Part shown: in pieces, positions 18,501 through 25,985 of the stretch
Layout of the letters: each line of letters begins with the position of its first letter
Numbering within the stretch: position 1 is the first letter of the stretch
Assembly: GCF_050942425.1 (NCBI RefSeq)
Contig: NZ_CP192063.1
Location: forward strand, 558,001 to 622,000
Source: Actinoallomurus sp050942425
GTDB lineage: Bacteria; Actinomycetota; Actinomycetes; Streptosporangiales; Streptosporangiaceae
DNA length: 64,000 nucleotides
Reading direction: 5' to 3'
The notes under the pieces: model-generated
What the model was told of the DNA's origin: nothing
What the model saw: the letters and a program-made list of their open reading frames with translations, nothing else
Databases searched by the model: none
Translations under genes and position numbers: made by a program

Positions 18501-18721
18501 CGCGCCGTCGCTCCGTCCGCGCTCATGCCGGGGAAGCGCTCGTTCAGTAGGTCGAAGGCCTTCTGGGCCTCGGTGCCGGGGATCGAGAAGGACGATCCGC
18601 CCGCGGCGGGGGCGTTGGCCGCCGCGACGCCGACGACGGTCAGCAGCAACACCCAGACGAGTGCGACGAAGTGCCGTCGCCGGAAGGCGAATCGGCCGAG
18701 TCTATAAAGGAAAGTGGCCAC
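15557..18721 (-). CDS. MMPL transporter fused to three carboxypeptidase-regulatory-like domains
   Basis: 1054 residues, GTG start at 18721. The first ~740 residues are a complete MMPL pump (GIDYALFIVSRYRAEL, GLAMDYEVFLVTRMREAYV), closely related to the one at 5877-8066. After an Ala/Gln/Tyr-rich low-complexity linker (~755-795, AYAPQAQ-type repeats) come three beta-sandwich repeats (~799-1054) that correspond in order to those of the MFS pump; the third pair is the clearest (DARVTLVDAAGNVV against DARVTLLDAAGNVV). The tail follows the last membrane helix and should be cytoplasmic. The tetR lies 90 bp upstream on the same strand. Confidence 0.93.
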   Translation of the reverse strand: MATFLYRLGRFAFRRRHFVALVWVLLLTVVGVAAANAPAAGGSSFSIPGTEAQKAFDLLNERFPGMSADGATARVVFKAPAGEKITNAANKATVEQTVKELRAGAEVGAVTDPFTSRAVSQDRTIAYAQVKYTVPSMTMKGSTKDFLKKTVDEPRHAGLTVEVGGDALQATPETGAGEVVGVAIAAVVLIVTLGSLVAAGLPLLTALIGVGIGVSGITALAKALDLGSTTSILAMMIGLAVGIDYALFIVSRYRAELAEGRERDEAVGRAAGTAGSAVVFAGLTVVIALVGLAVVNVPMLTKMGIAAAGTVAIAVLIALTMIPALLGYAGRRIQPAGKKSRLLGGKKSKHSAGAEAKPNMGTRWATFIVRRPAAVLLLCMVGLGVAAAPVSGLKLGLGDDGTQPTSTTQRRAYDLLSEGFGPGFNGPLMVVVDAKASSDPKAAAATVTDDIKGLTDVATVTPAVFNKAGDTATITVIPASKPSSTQTEDLVHAIRDKADGVRADTNARMLVTGTTAMNIDFSQKLSDALIPYLCLVVGLAFLLLMVVFRSILVPLKAALGFLLSVLAALGAVVAVFQWGWLADLLGVQQTGPIMSMMPIFMIGVVFGLAMDYEVFLVTRMREAYVHGEQPKQAVVTGFKHGARVVTAAAIIMIAVFSGFITSSESMIKMMGFGLAIAVFFDAFIVRMAIVPAVLALLGKAAWWLPKWLDRILPNVDVEGEGLRARSEDRSELSEIPLAEPQPVREPVLVGAGAPQAPAYASQAQAYAPQAQAGALQAQAQPLAAYASAGGGDAVPASGGPSIGGQVRGSEGAGVGGATLTLVSLTGHQLGRAVARTDGRYSLDAPGSGSYILIAVADGHQPQASTVMVSDSAEPVTYDVLLAGTSGLAGTVTDASRHLPIEGAMVAVTDVLGEVVARAESDRRGTFLITDLPAGDVTVAVNAAGHRPTALPVVISGAGMTRLEVVLRSGVQLQGVVRAGAEQNPLPDARVTLVDAAGNVVATATTGSDGAYAFADLDAGDYLLIAGGYPPIATALTVDGKGADGFDLELSHPER

Positions 18722-18811
18722 GGAGATGTACCCCCGGTTGGTTCAGGGCATGGCGGACCGCCCGACGACGTGAGCGGCCGTGTCAGGTAGAGGACTTGTG
18801 AGAGGGAAGGG

Positions 18812-19402
18812 TCAGGCGCCGAGAGCCGGGAGGACCACAGCGTCGAGGTAAGAATGGAGGAACGCCTGCGTCGGCGGCTCGTCGTCGATCAAGTTACGGG
18901 CGGCGAACGCGCCGATCATCATGTGCACCATGTATTCCAGCGCGGGGTTGTCCGCGCGGACCTCGCCGCGGTCGACGGCGCGCTGAAACACTCTTCGGAA
19001 CTCGGCCATCTCCGGTTCGATGAGCTGCTCCCGGAACGCCTTCCTGAGGTCCGCGTTGTGGTGTATCGCCATGGCCAGACCGCGCATCAGCGAGGAGGCC
19101 TGTTCCATGGCGGGGTCGTCCTCGTGGGCTATGAGGGCGTGCAGGTCGCCCCGCAGCGACCCGGTGTCGACGTCGGCAGCGCTGCCCGGCTTTCCGTGGC
19201 GTATCGCCTTGGCGACCAGCTCGGCCTTGCCGCCCCACTGGCGGTAGAGCGTCGCCTTGCTGGACCGGGTGCGCGCGGCCACGGTGTCCATGGTGAGCGA
19301 GTCATAGCCGACTTCACGGAGCAGATCGAGCACGGCCTCGTACAGCTCGGCCTCGCGCTCGGGCGTGATCCGACTGCGACGCGGCGTTGCGACCTCAGTC
19401 AT
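18812..19402 (-). CDS. TetR-family repressor of the tailed-transporter locus
   Basis: 196 residues. The N-terminal helix-turn-helix reads SLTMDTVAARTRSSKATLYRQWGGKAELV, followed by a helical ligand domain of the TetR_C_16-like kind. ATG 19402 fits AAAGGTGAG better than the GTG at 19411. A 15-bp palindrome 70 bp upstream matches sites before the MFS pump, suggesting autoregulation plus control of the divergent-region transporter genes. It is the first gene of the likely tetR-MMPL-YceI unit. Confidence 0.92.
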   Translation of the reverse strand: MTEVATPRRSRITPEREAELYEAVLDLLREVGYDSLTMDTVAARTRSSKATLYRQWGGKAELVAKAIRHGKPGSAADVDTGSLRGDLHALIAHEDDPAMEQASSLMRGLAMAIHHNADLRKAFREQLIEPEMAEFRRVFQRAVDRGEVRADNPALEYMVHMMIGAFAARNLIDDEPPTQAFLHSYLDAVVLPALGA

Positions 19403-19471
19403 GCCACTCACCTTTCAGCTCCGCAGGGCACCGTTTCGTATGTCCATGAAGATACCCCGAGAGTCAGAGAA

Positions 19472-19486
19472 ACGAAACGGTTTCGT
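19472..19486. promoter_or_regulatory. Candidate TetR operator (ACGAAACGGTTTCGT)
   Basis: A perfect 15-bp odd-centred palindrome upstream of the tetR at 18812-19402. A half-site CCGTTTCGTA lies at 19431-19440. The core CGAAAC-N-GTTTCG is identical to the site at 12016-12028. Confidence 0.65.
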
Positions 19487-19578
19487 ACGTGTTCTGAGTC
19501 ACGCCGCTTCGGTGATCTCTGGAAGACAGTCATGTTTGTTTGTAGGCTCTGGGCTACGCAACGAACGCGGAGGTCGTT

Positions 19579-21558
19579 CTGAAGCCACTCGAGCCCGCTG
19601 ACCCCCTCCAGATCGGCCCGTATCGCACGGTCGCTGAGCTGGGCAGCGGCGGCATGGGGCGAGTGCTGCTGGGCGGATCCCCTGATGGCCGACTCGTCGC
19701 GATCAAGCAGATCCGGCCGGAGTTCGCCCGCGACGGCGGGTTCCGGGCACGGTTCCGGCGAGAGGTCGCGGCATCCCGCAAGGTGTCCGGGGCGTACACG
19801 GCCGCGGTGGTGGACGCGGACACCGAGGCGCCGACGCCGTGGCTGGCGTCGGTGTTCGTTCCCGGTCCGTCGCCCCGCGACGTGACGAAGCAGGCCGCGC
19901 TCGATCTGGAGGCACTCCGGCGGCTGGCCGCGGGGCTGGCCGCCGCCCTGGTCGCCATCCATGGGACCGGACTGATCCACCGCGACCTGAAGCCGTCGAA
20001 CGTGCTGCTGGCCGCGGACGGGCCGCGTGTGATCGACTTCGGCATCGCCCGCGCGACCGAAGTCGAGGGGGACGACACCCGCACCGGGTGGCTGGTCGGC
20101 TCGCCGTCGTTCATGTCGCCGGAACAGGCCCAGCTTCGCTCACTGACCCCGGCCACCGACGTGTTCTCGCTCGGCTCCGTCCTGGCCAGTGCGTGCACAG
20201 GCGCGAGCCCGTTCGTCGGCGCCGCCACCCCGCAGACGTTGTACAGAGTGGTGCATCACGAGCCGGACCTCAGCATGATCCCGCCGGAGCTGCGGGGCCT
20301 GATCGCATCGTGCCTGGCCAAGGATCCGGCCGCACGCCCCACACCGGCGCAGCTGCTCTCGGCGATCGGCAACGTCCCCGCCTCCACCCGGGCCTGGCCG
20401 GACGCGGTGCACCGCCTCATCGAGGCCCAGCAGGCCGAGGTGGACCGAGCCCTCGGCGCGCCGCGTGTCCCGAAACCGGTCACTCTGCGGCTCTCCCGCC
20501 GGTCCTTGCTCTTCGCCGGCGGCGCGTTGGCCGGCGCCGGGGCCCTCACCGGCACCACGGCGTGGGCACTGGGCGGCGGCGGCTCGAAATCGCCAAAAGC
20601 GAAGATCGCGACGGCGCCGGCGAAGCCCCCGGTCATCCTGACCGGGCACCTCGGGCCGCTGACCAGGGTCGCCTTCAGCCCCGACGGCCACACGCTCGCC
20701 ACCGCGAGCAACGACGGCACCGTACGGCTGTGGAGCGTGAGTTCGCACCAGCTGATCGGCCGGCCGTTGGTCGTCTCCACCGATTCGACCTCGGGGAAGA
20801 GCGTGGACGGACTGGCCTTCAGTCCGGACGGCCGCCTCCTGGTGACCGGAGGAGGCGACGGCGCGGCCCGGCTGTGGGACGTGGCCGGCCGGCGGAAGGT
20901 CGGCGAGACCTCGGAGCGCGCGTTTCCGATCAGCGATGTGGCGTTCAGCCCGGACGGTCGCCTGCTGGCCACCGCGGGAGGCGGCTCGGACCTCACGGAT
21001 CAATCGGTCGCGCTGCTGTGGAACAGCCCTGGCCTGGACCGGAACGGGGCCCCGATCAGGAGCAGCAACGTTCTGGGATTCCGGCGGGTGGTGTTCAGCC
21101 CGAACGGGGGAACGCTGGTCACCGCCAACTGGCCCACGAAGACGCAGATCCAGTTCTGGGCGGTGAACGATCGGCACCAGATCGGGCAGCCGATCGCCAT
21201 CGGGGAGTACTCCGTAAGCGACATCGCCTTCAGCCCGGACGGCCGGGTCGTGGCCTCGTGCGGCCAGGACAACGCGGTGCGGCTCTGGGACGCCGCGACC
21301 CACCAGCCGATCGGCCAGCCGCTCGTCGGCCACACCAGCTCCATCGAGGCCGTGGCGTTCAGCCCGGACGGCCGCACCCTCGCCAGCGGCGGCGACGACC
21401 AGACCACCCGGCTGTGGGACGTGGCCACCCGCAAGCAGATCGGACAGCCGCTCATCGGCCCCACCAAAGGGGTGACCAGCGTGGTCTTCAGCCCTGACGG
21501 TCGCACGCTCGCCGCCGGAAGCAGCGACCAGGCCGCATGGCTGTGGAGCATGGCATGA
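19579..21558 (+). CDS. Membrane Ser/Thr protein kinase with C-terminal seven-blade WD40 propeller
   Basis: 659 residues if translation starts at CTG 19579, which follows GGAGG (19569-19573) by 5 bp and gives a typical N-terminus, KPLEPADPLQIGPYRT. There is no ATG, GTG or TTG between the TAG at 19543 and ATG 19654, and the latter cuts inside the glycine loop (LGSGGMGRV). Catalytic residues are intact: K43 (VAIK), D136 (HRDLKPSN) and D153 (DFG), with MSPEQA in the activation segment. One membrane helix (LLFAGGALAGAGALTGTTAWAL) at ~310 is followed by seven FSPDG-type WD40 repeats, expected outside the cell as a sensor. Confidence 0.88.
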   Translation: MKPLEPADPLQIGPYRTVAELGSGGMGRVLLGGSPDGRLVAIKQIRPEFARDGGFRARFRREVAASRKVSGAYTAAVVDADTEAPTPWLASVFVPGPSPRDVTKQAALDLEALRRLAAGLAAALVAIHGTGLIHRDLKPSNVLLAADGPRVIDFGIARATEVEGDDTRTGWLVGSPSFMSPEQAQLRSLTPATDVFSLGSVLASACTGASPFVGAATPQTLYRVVHHEPDLSMIPPELRGLIASCLAKDPAARPTPAQLLSAIGNVPASTRAWPDAVHRLIEAQQAEVDRALGAPRVPKPVTLRLSRRSLLFAGGALAGAGALTGTTAWALGGGGSKSPKAKIATAPAKPPVILTGHLGPLTRVAFSPDGHTLATASNDGTVRLWSVSSHQLIGRPLVVSTDSTSGKSVDGLAFSPDGRLLVTGGGDGAARLWDVAGRRKVGETSERAFPISDVAFSPDGRLLATAGGGSDLTDQSVALLWNSPGLDRNGAPIRSSNVLGFRRVVFSPNGGTLVTANWPTKTQIQFWAVNDRHQIGQPIAIGEYSVSDIAFSPDGRVVASCGQDNAVRLWDAATHQPIGQPLVGHTSSIEAVAFSPDGRTLASGGDDQTTRLWDVATRKQIGQPLIGPTKGVTSVVFSPDGRTLAAGSSDQAAWLWSMA

Positions 21559-23621
21559 CGACGCTCGTGCTGCCGACCCGGATCGGCCGGTACCGGGTGC
21601 TCACCGAACTCGGCGGCGGCAGCACCGGCCGCACCGTGCTCGGCGCCGCGCCGGACGGCCGGTTGGTCGCGATCAAACAACCGTGGCCGGAGTTGACCGC
21701 CGAGCCGACGTTCCGGATCCGGTTCCGGCAGGCGATCGAGACCGCCCGGCGGCTTCCCGTCGCACACACGGCGGCCGTGGTCGACGCCGACCCGCAGGCC
21801 GACCCTCCGTGGCTGGCGACCGAGTTCATCCCCGGCCCGCCGTTGGACGCGGTCGTCGGCGAGATCGGCCCTCTGCCCGAGGAAATGGTGCGGCGGCTGG
21901 CCGCAGGGCTGGCCACCGCCCTCGCCGCCATGCATCACGTCGGGATCACGCACGGCGACCTCGGTCCGGCGAACGTGCTTCTCGCGCCCGACGGGCTCCG
22001 GCTGGTCGACGCCGCCGTGGCCCGCGCCACCGACGTCGTGGGCGGAACCGAACTGAGCCGGACCGAGTGGCTGGACGCGGCATCGGCGTTCATGTCGCCC
22101 GAACAGGCCGCGGGTCACGCGCTCACACCGGCGAGCGACGTGTTCCAGCTCGGCGCGGTGCTCGCCTTCGCCTGTTCCGGCGTCGGCCCGTTCCCCGCGC
22201 CGAACGCGGTCGAGACGATCCATCGGATCCTGAACGGTGGGCCGGAGCTCGGCACGGTTCCGGGTCGCCTGCGGCCGATCATCGGAGACTGCCTGGCGCG
22301 GCATCCGGGTGCCCGGCCGACGGCGCAACAGGTGGTGCACGCCATCGGGCCGGTACCCGCGTCCATCCGGCCATGGCCGGACTCGGTGTACGTCATGGTC
22401 GACCGGCAGCAGGCCGAGATCGCCGGACTGGTTCGACCGGCCGGACCCGACCTGCCCACCATCGCGGGGCCGACCCGCGCCGATCTCGGCGAAGGCGGTG
22501 TGGCCAGAGTCGTTCGGGCATTCGGGGGCCGAGCGCGGCGGCGCGTCGTCCTCGCCGCAGCGGCCGGAGCGGTCGCGGTGGCGATGGCGACCGGGCTCGT
22601 CGTGTGGGGGCCGTGGCGGGCGGCGCCCACGCGGCCGAAACCGGCGGCGGCCCCGGCCGTCCCAGGGTGGATGCTGAGCGGGCACACCGACCGGCTGAAT
22701 ACGGTGGTGTTCAGCCCGGACGGCCGTACGGTGGCGTCGGCGAGCGACGACAAGACCGTACGGTTGTGGGACGTCACCAGCCGGCAGCAGGCCGGGGGCC
22801 CGCTCACCACGCCGGACAAGGTGATCGGTGCGGCGTTCACCGCGGACGGGCGGACACTGGTGAGCGTCGCGAACAACGGCGCCGCCCAGATCTGGGACGT
22901 CGCCGGTCGACGGCAGACCGACGAACTGCACATTCCGGTGGACAAGCTCGCCATGATGGGCCACACGATCAGCTCCGGCGACCACATGGCGCTCAGCCCG
23001 GACGGGCGCACCCTCGCCGTCAGCGCCGAGTCCGTGGTCGCGCTGATCGACCTGCCTGGGCGCAAACTGACCGGTGCCTTCGACACGACGACCGGCGGGG
23101 TCGAGGCGCTCACGTTCAGCCCGGACGGTAGGACACTGGCCACCGGCACCACCGGAACCAAGGACAACCTGCAGACCGGCAACTCCGAAGGCGTCGTCCA
23201 ACTGTGGGACGTGGCCACCCGCCATCAGGCCGGATCTCCGCTCGGAGGCTTCACCTCCTGGGTGGAGGCGGTCGCGTTCAGTCCCGACGGCCGGATGCTG
23301 GCCACGTCGAGCGACCGGGATCTCCGGTTGTGGAACGTCGCAACCGAACAGCAGGCCAGCGCGCCACTCGGTGTCGGGGCGTTCGGGTTGGCGTTCAGCC
23401 CGGACGGCCGGACGCTGGCCTCCGCCGGGAACGACGAGGCGGTGCGGTTGTGGAGTGTCGCGGCGGGCCGGCAGACCGGGCGGCCGTTGGAGATCAAGGA
23501 TCACGTGATCCACTCGGTGGCGTTCAGTCCGGATGGGCGCTATCTGGCCGCCGGAGGGATTCTCGCGATCGGATCCACCGGGCCGAAGGGGATCGTCGGC
23601 CTGTGGCGGATCCGGCGCTGA
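21555..23621 (+). CDS. Kinase-like WD40 receptor with eroded catalytic motifs (probable pseudokinase)
   Basis: 688 residues from ATG 21555, whose ATGA overlaps the stop of the first kinase. The order is the same: kinase fold, one membrane helix (VVLAAAAGAVAVAMATGLVVW), seven WD40 blades (FSPDGRT-type). K41 is kept (VAIK). The catalytic loop reads HGDLGPAN, with D135 kept but the usual Lys replaced by Gly137; the DFG is DAA (152-154). Phosphotransfer is therefore doubtful. Tight coupling to an intact paralogue suggests a regulatory partner or heterodimer. It probably arose by tandem duplication. Confidence 0.87.
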   Translation: MTTLVLPTRIGRYRVLTELGGGSTGRTVLGAAPDGRLVAIKQPWPELTAEPTFRIRFRQAIETARRLPVAHTAAVVDADPQADPPWLATEFIPGPPLDAVVGEIGPLPEEMVRRLAAGLATALAAMHHVGITHGDLGPANVLLAPDGLRLVDAAVARATDVVGGTELSRTEWLDAASAFMSPEQAAGHALTPASDVFQLGAVLAFACSGVGPFPAPNAVETIHRILNGGPELGTVPGRLRPIIGDCLARHPGARPTAQQVVHAIGPVPASIRPWPDSVYVMVDRQQAEIAGLVRPAGPDLPTIAGPTRADLGEGGVARVVRAFGGRARRRVVLAAAAGAVAVAMATGLVVWGPWRAAPTRPKPAAAPAVPGWMLSGHTDRLNTVVFSPDGRTVASASDDKTVRLWDVTSRQQAGGPLTTPDKVIGAAFTADGRTLVSVANNGAAQIWDVAGRRQTDELHIPVDKLAMMGHTISSGDHMALSPDGRTLAVSAESVVALIDLPGRKLTGAFDTTTGGVEALTFSPDGRTLATGTTGTKDNLQTGNSEGVVQLWDVATRHQAGSPLGGFTSWVEAVAFSPDGRMLATSSDRDLRLWNVATEQQASAPLGVGAFGLAFSPDGRTLASAGNDEAVRLWSVAAGRQTGRPLEIKDHVIHSVAFSPDGRYLAAGGILAIGSTGPKGIVGLWRIRR

Positions 23622-23637
23622 CCTCCCGCGCTCGGCG

Positions 23638-25122
23638 TCAGCGCTGGAGGTGGTAGTCGGACGGCGCGAGTCGGCGGGTGCGCAGCCGGTAGCCGGTCAT
23701 GAACCCGGGCCAGTTGTTGGTGTTGCGGCGGTCGGTGTCCAGATACCAGCTGTCGCAGCCGCCCTGGTTCCACACCGAGGTGCTCAGCCGCCGCTGGGTC
23801 GCGGTGTCGAACCGGTCCAGGACGTCCTCCCGGACGTCGAGGCTGCGGACGCCGGATGCGAGCAGCCGCGCGGCCTGGACGATGTAGGACGCCTGGCTCT
23901 CCAGCATGTGGACGATGGAGCCGGAGCCGACGTTGGTGTTGGGCCCGTACATCAGGAAGAAGTTGGGGAAGCCGGGCACGGCCATGCCGAGGTAGGCGCG
24001 CGCGCCGTCCTTCCAGGCGGCGCCCAGTTCGATGCCGTGGGCGCCGACGACGCGCATCGGGGCGACGAAGTCCTGGGAGCGGAAACCGGTGGCCCAGATG
24101 ATGGTGTCGACCGGGTGGTGGTCGCTGTCGGCGGTACGGACGCCGTCCCGGGTGATCTGGGTGATGGGGCTGTCGACGACGTCGACGTTGGGCCGGTTGA
24201 GGGCTTCGTAGTAGTCGCCTGAGGTGAGGATGCGCTTGCACCCGGGTTCGTGGGGAGGCGTGAGACGGGCGCGCAGGCGCGGGTCGCGCACGCCGCGCAG
24301 CGCCAGACGGCACAGGGCGCGCACCGGGAGGGAAAGGACGCGGCGTCCGTGCGACGAGACCAGGGTCGGGTTGAGCACGAGTTCGAACCACAGGAAGACG
24401 CCCAGGCGCGACAGGCGCTGGACGGCGGGCACCCGGCGGTTGAGGGAGCGCCGCCAGCGGGGGTAGACGCGGTCGGGCTTGGGACTGATCCAGTGGGTCC
24501 CGTGCTGGAAGACCGTCAGCGACGCGGCGGCGGGGGCGATGCGCGGGACGAACTGGATCGCGCTGGCGCCGTTGCCGACGACCGCGACGTGTGCGTCCCG
24601 GAAGTCGTGCCGGTGGTCCCAGCGGGCGGAGTGGAAGGCGGTGCCGGCGAAGTCGCCGCGTCCGGGCAGCTCGGGGATCGCGGGGTTGCCGAGTTGTCCG
24701 CAGGCGGCCACGAGCAGGTCGTGGTGGTGCGTCTCGCCTCCTGCGGTGTGCAGCCGCCACCGGCCGGAGGCGGTGTCGAACTCGGCGTCGGTGATCGAGG
24801 TGCGGAACCGGAAGTGCCCGCTCAGCCCGTACTCGGCGGCGCAGTGCCGCAGGTAGTCCAGGATCTCGGGCTGCTCGGCGAACCGGCGCGTCCAGTCGGG
24901 CTTGGGCTCGAAGGAGTAGCTGTAGAGATGGGACGGGGCGTCACAGGCGGCCCCGGGATAGGTGTTGTCGCGCCAGACACCGCCCAGGTCGTCGGCCCGG
25001 TCGTAGATGGTGAGGTCGGTGAAACCGGCCCGCTTCAGCGCGATGGCCAGGCCGATGCCGCTGAATCCGCTGCCGACGATGGCGATCGACGGCCGGCTGC
25101 GGCCGGTGTTGCTGCTCACCAT
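23638..25122 (-). CDS. Flavin-containing / Baeyer-Villiger-type monooxygenase
   Basis: 494 residues from ATG 25122 (GGGAG upstream). An N-terminal FAD dinucleotide motif (IVGSGFSGIGLAIALKRAG), then GGVWRDNTYPGAACD, the second NADPH motif (VAVVGNGASAIQ) and WATGF. The fingerprint between the two Rossmann motifs, FxGxxxHSxxWDH, matches the family. It is soluble. Substrates could be ketones, amines or aromatics. It diverges from a tetR whose operator lies in the 100-bp gap. Its end lies 17 bp from the end of the second kinase gene. Confidence 0.92.
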   Translation of the reverse strand: MVSSNTGRSRPSIAIVGSGFSGIGLAIALKRAGFTDLTIYDRADDLGGVWRDNTYPGAACDAPSHLYSYSFEPKPDWTRRFAEQPEILDYLRHCAAEYGLSGHFRFRTSITDAEFDTASGRWRLHTAGGETHHHDLLVAACGQLGNPAIPELPGRGDFAGTAFHSARWDHRHDFRDAHVAVVGNGASAIQFVPRIAPAAASLTVFQHGTHWISPKPDRVYPRWRRSLNRRVPAVQRLSRLGVFLWFELVLNPTLVSSHGRRVLSLPVRALCRLALRGVRDPRLRARLTPPHEPGCKRILTSGDYYEALNRPNVDVVDSPITQITRDGVRTADSDHHPVDTIIWATGFRSQDFVAPMRVVGAHGIELGAAWKDGARAYLGMAVPGFPNFFLMYGPNTNVGSGSIVHMLESQASYIVQAARLLASGVRSLDVREDVLDRFDTATQRRLSTSVWNQGGCDSWYLDTDRRNTNNWPGFMTGYRLRTRRLAPSDYHLQR

Positions 25123-25171
25123 GCGCGGCTCCCTGCGGTGGGGTGAGATGGGTGGTGGAGCGCGGTCATTG

Positions 25172-25187
25172 CCGACATCTATGTCGG
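25172..25187. promoter_or_regulatory. TetR operator, divergent promoter region (CCGACATCTATGTCGG)
   Basis: A perfect 7-bp inverted repeat with 2-bp spacer, between the monooxygenase start (25122) and the tetR start (25223). The same sequence type recurs at 25941-25960. Confidence 0.75.
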
Positions 25188-25222
25188 TTAGAGTGAAGGA
25201 CCCGACGGAGGGAGTCAAGACG

Positions 25223-25852
25223 ATGGGGGAAACTCCGCCCAAGACGCGGATGCGCGCCCCGGCACGTCGGGCGGTCATCACCGCTGCCGCGCTGAAGGTC
25301 TTCGCCGGCAAGGGCTACCACGGCACCTCTTTGGGTGAGATCGCCGCCGCGGCCGGGGTGGCGCGCACCGTGTTGTACGACCACTTCCCTTCCAAGCGGG
25401 TGCTGCTGCTGGCGGTGATGCAGGAGCAGAACGCCGCGCTGGTGGAGTACGTCGGCTCGCGCATCACCGGCTCGGGCCCGGCCGAGGAGCGGATGCGCTC
25501 GACGATCGACGCCTACTTCGGCTTCGCGCAGACCCGCCCTGAGGCCCGCCGCCTGCTGTTCGACCGCACCGACGAGGACGATCCGGAGATCCGCACCGTC
25601 CGGCAGGGCATCCGCGAATCGCGCACGCAGGCGGTGACCGCGCTGCTGGCGGGCGACATGCGTTCGGTCGGCGTCGACCCGTACGAGCCGGTCGCCGAGG
25701 CGATGGTCGAGCTGCTCATCACCGGCCTGGACGGGGTGGCGCAGTGGTGGGAACGCCACCCCGACATGCCGAGATCGACGTTGGTGGAAGGCGCGATGCG
25801 GCTGCTGTGGACGGGCCTGGGCCACGCGCCGCCTGCCGCTACGGACGGCTAG
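25223..25852 (+). CDS. TetR-family regulator of two flanking oxidoreductases
   Basis: 209 residues from ATG 25223 (GGAGGGAG eight bases upstream). Helix-turn-helix: VFAGKGYHGTSLGEIAAAAGVARTVLYDHFPSK. The C-terminal half is a typical ligand-binding bundle. Matching palindromes lie in front of both neighbours, the divergent monooxygenase and the downstream FAD oxidoreductase, so it most likely represses both and itself and is released by a shared substrate. Confidence 0.93.
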   Translation: MGETPPKTRMRAPARRAVITAAALKVFAGKGYHGTSLGEIAAAAGVARTVLYDHFPSKRVLLLAVMQEQNAALVEYVGSRITGSGPAEERMRSTIDAYFGFAQTRPEARRLLFDRTDEDDPEIRTVRQGIRESRTQAVTALLAGDMRSVGVDPYEPVAEAMVELLITGLDGVAQWWERHPDMPRSTLVEGAMRLLWTGLGHAPPAATDG

Positions 25853-25940
25853 CCGCGTCCGGCCGCAATCGGCCGAATGAGATTCGAGACGCCGTGGGGC
25901 TTGACGCCCTGCGGCGTCCTGCTCATAGTGGGGACCCTCT

Positions 25941-25960
25941 AACCGACATCAGTGTCGGTT
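25941..25960. promoter_or_regulatory. TetR operator upstream of the FAD oxidoreductase
   Basis: AACCGACATCAGTGTCGGTT: 8-bp arms, 4-bp spacer, 26 bp before GTG 25986. It shares CCGACATC and TGTCGGTTA with the site at 25172. Confidence 0.75.
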
Positions 25961-25985
25961 ATTTCCTTCCGGTCGAGGAGCAGTC

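Noticed and set aside
21000..23513. 837-residue open frame on the minus strand opposite the WD40 kinases
   Set aside because: Antisense shadow of repeated FSPDG codons; repetitive Arg/Pro composition and no start signal.
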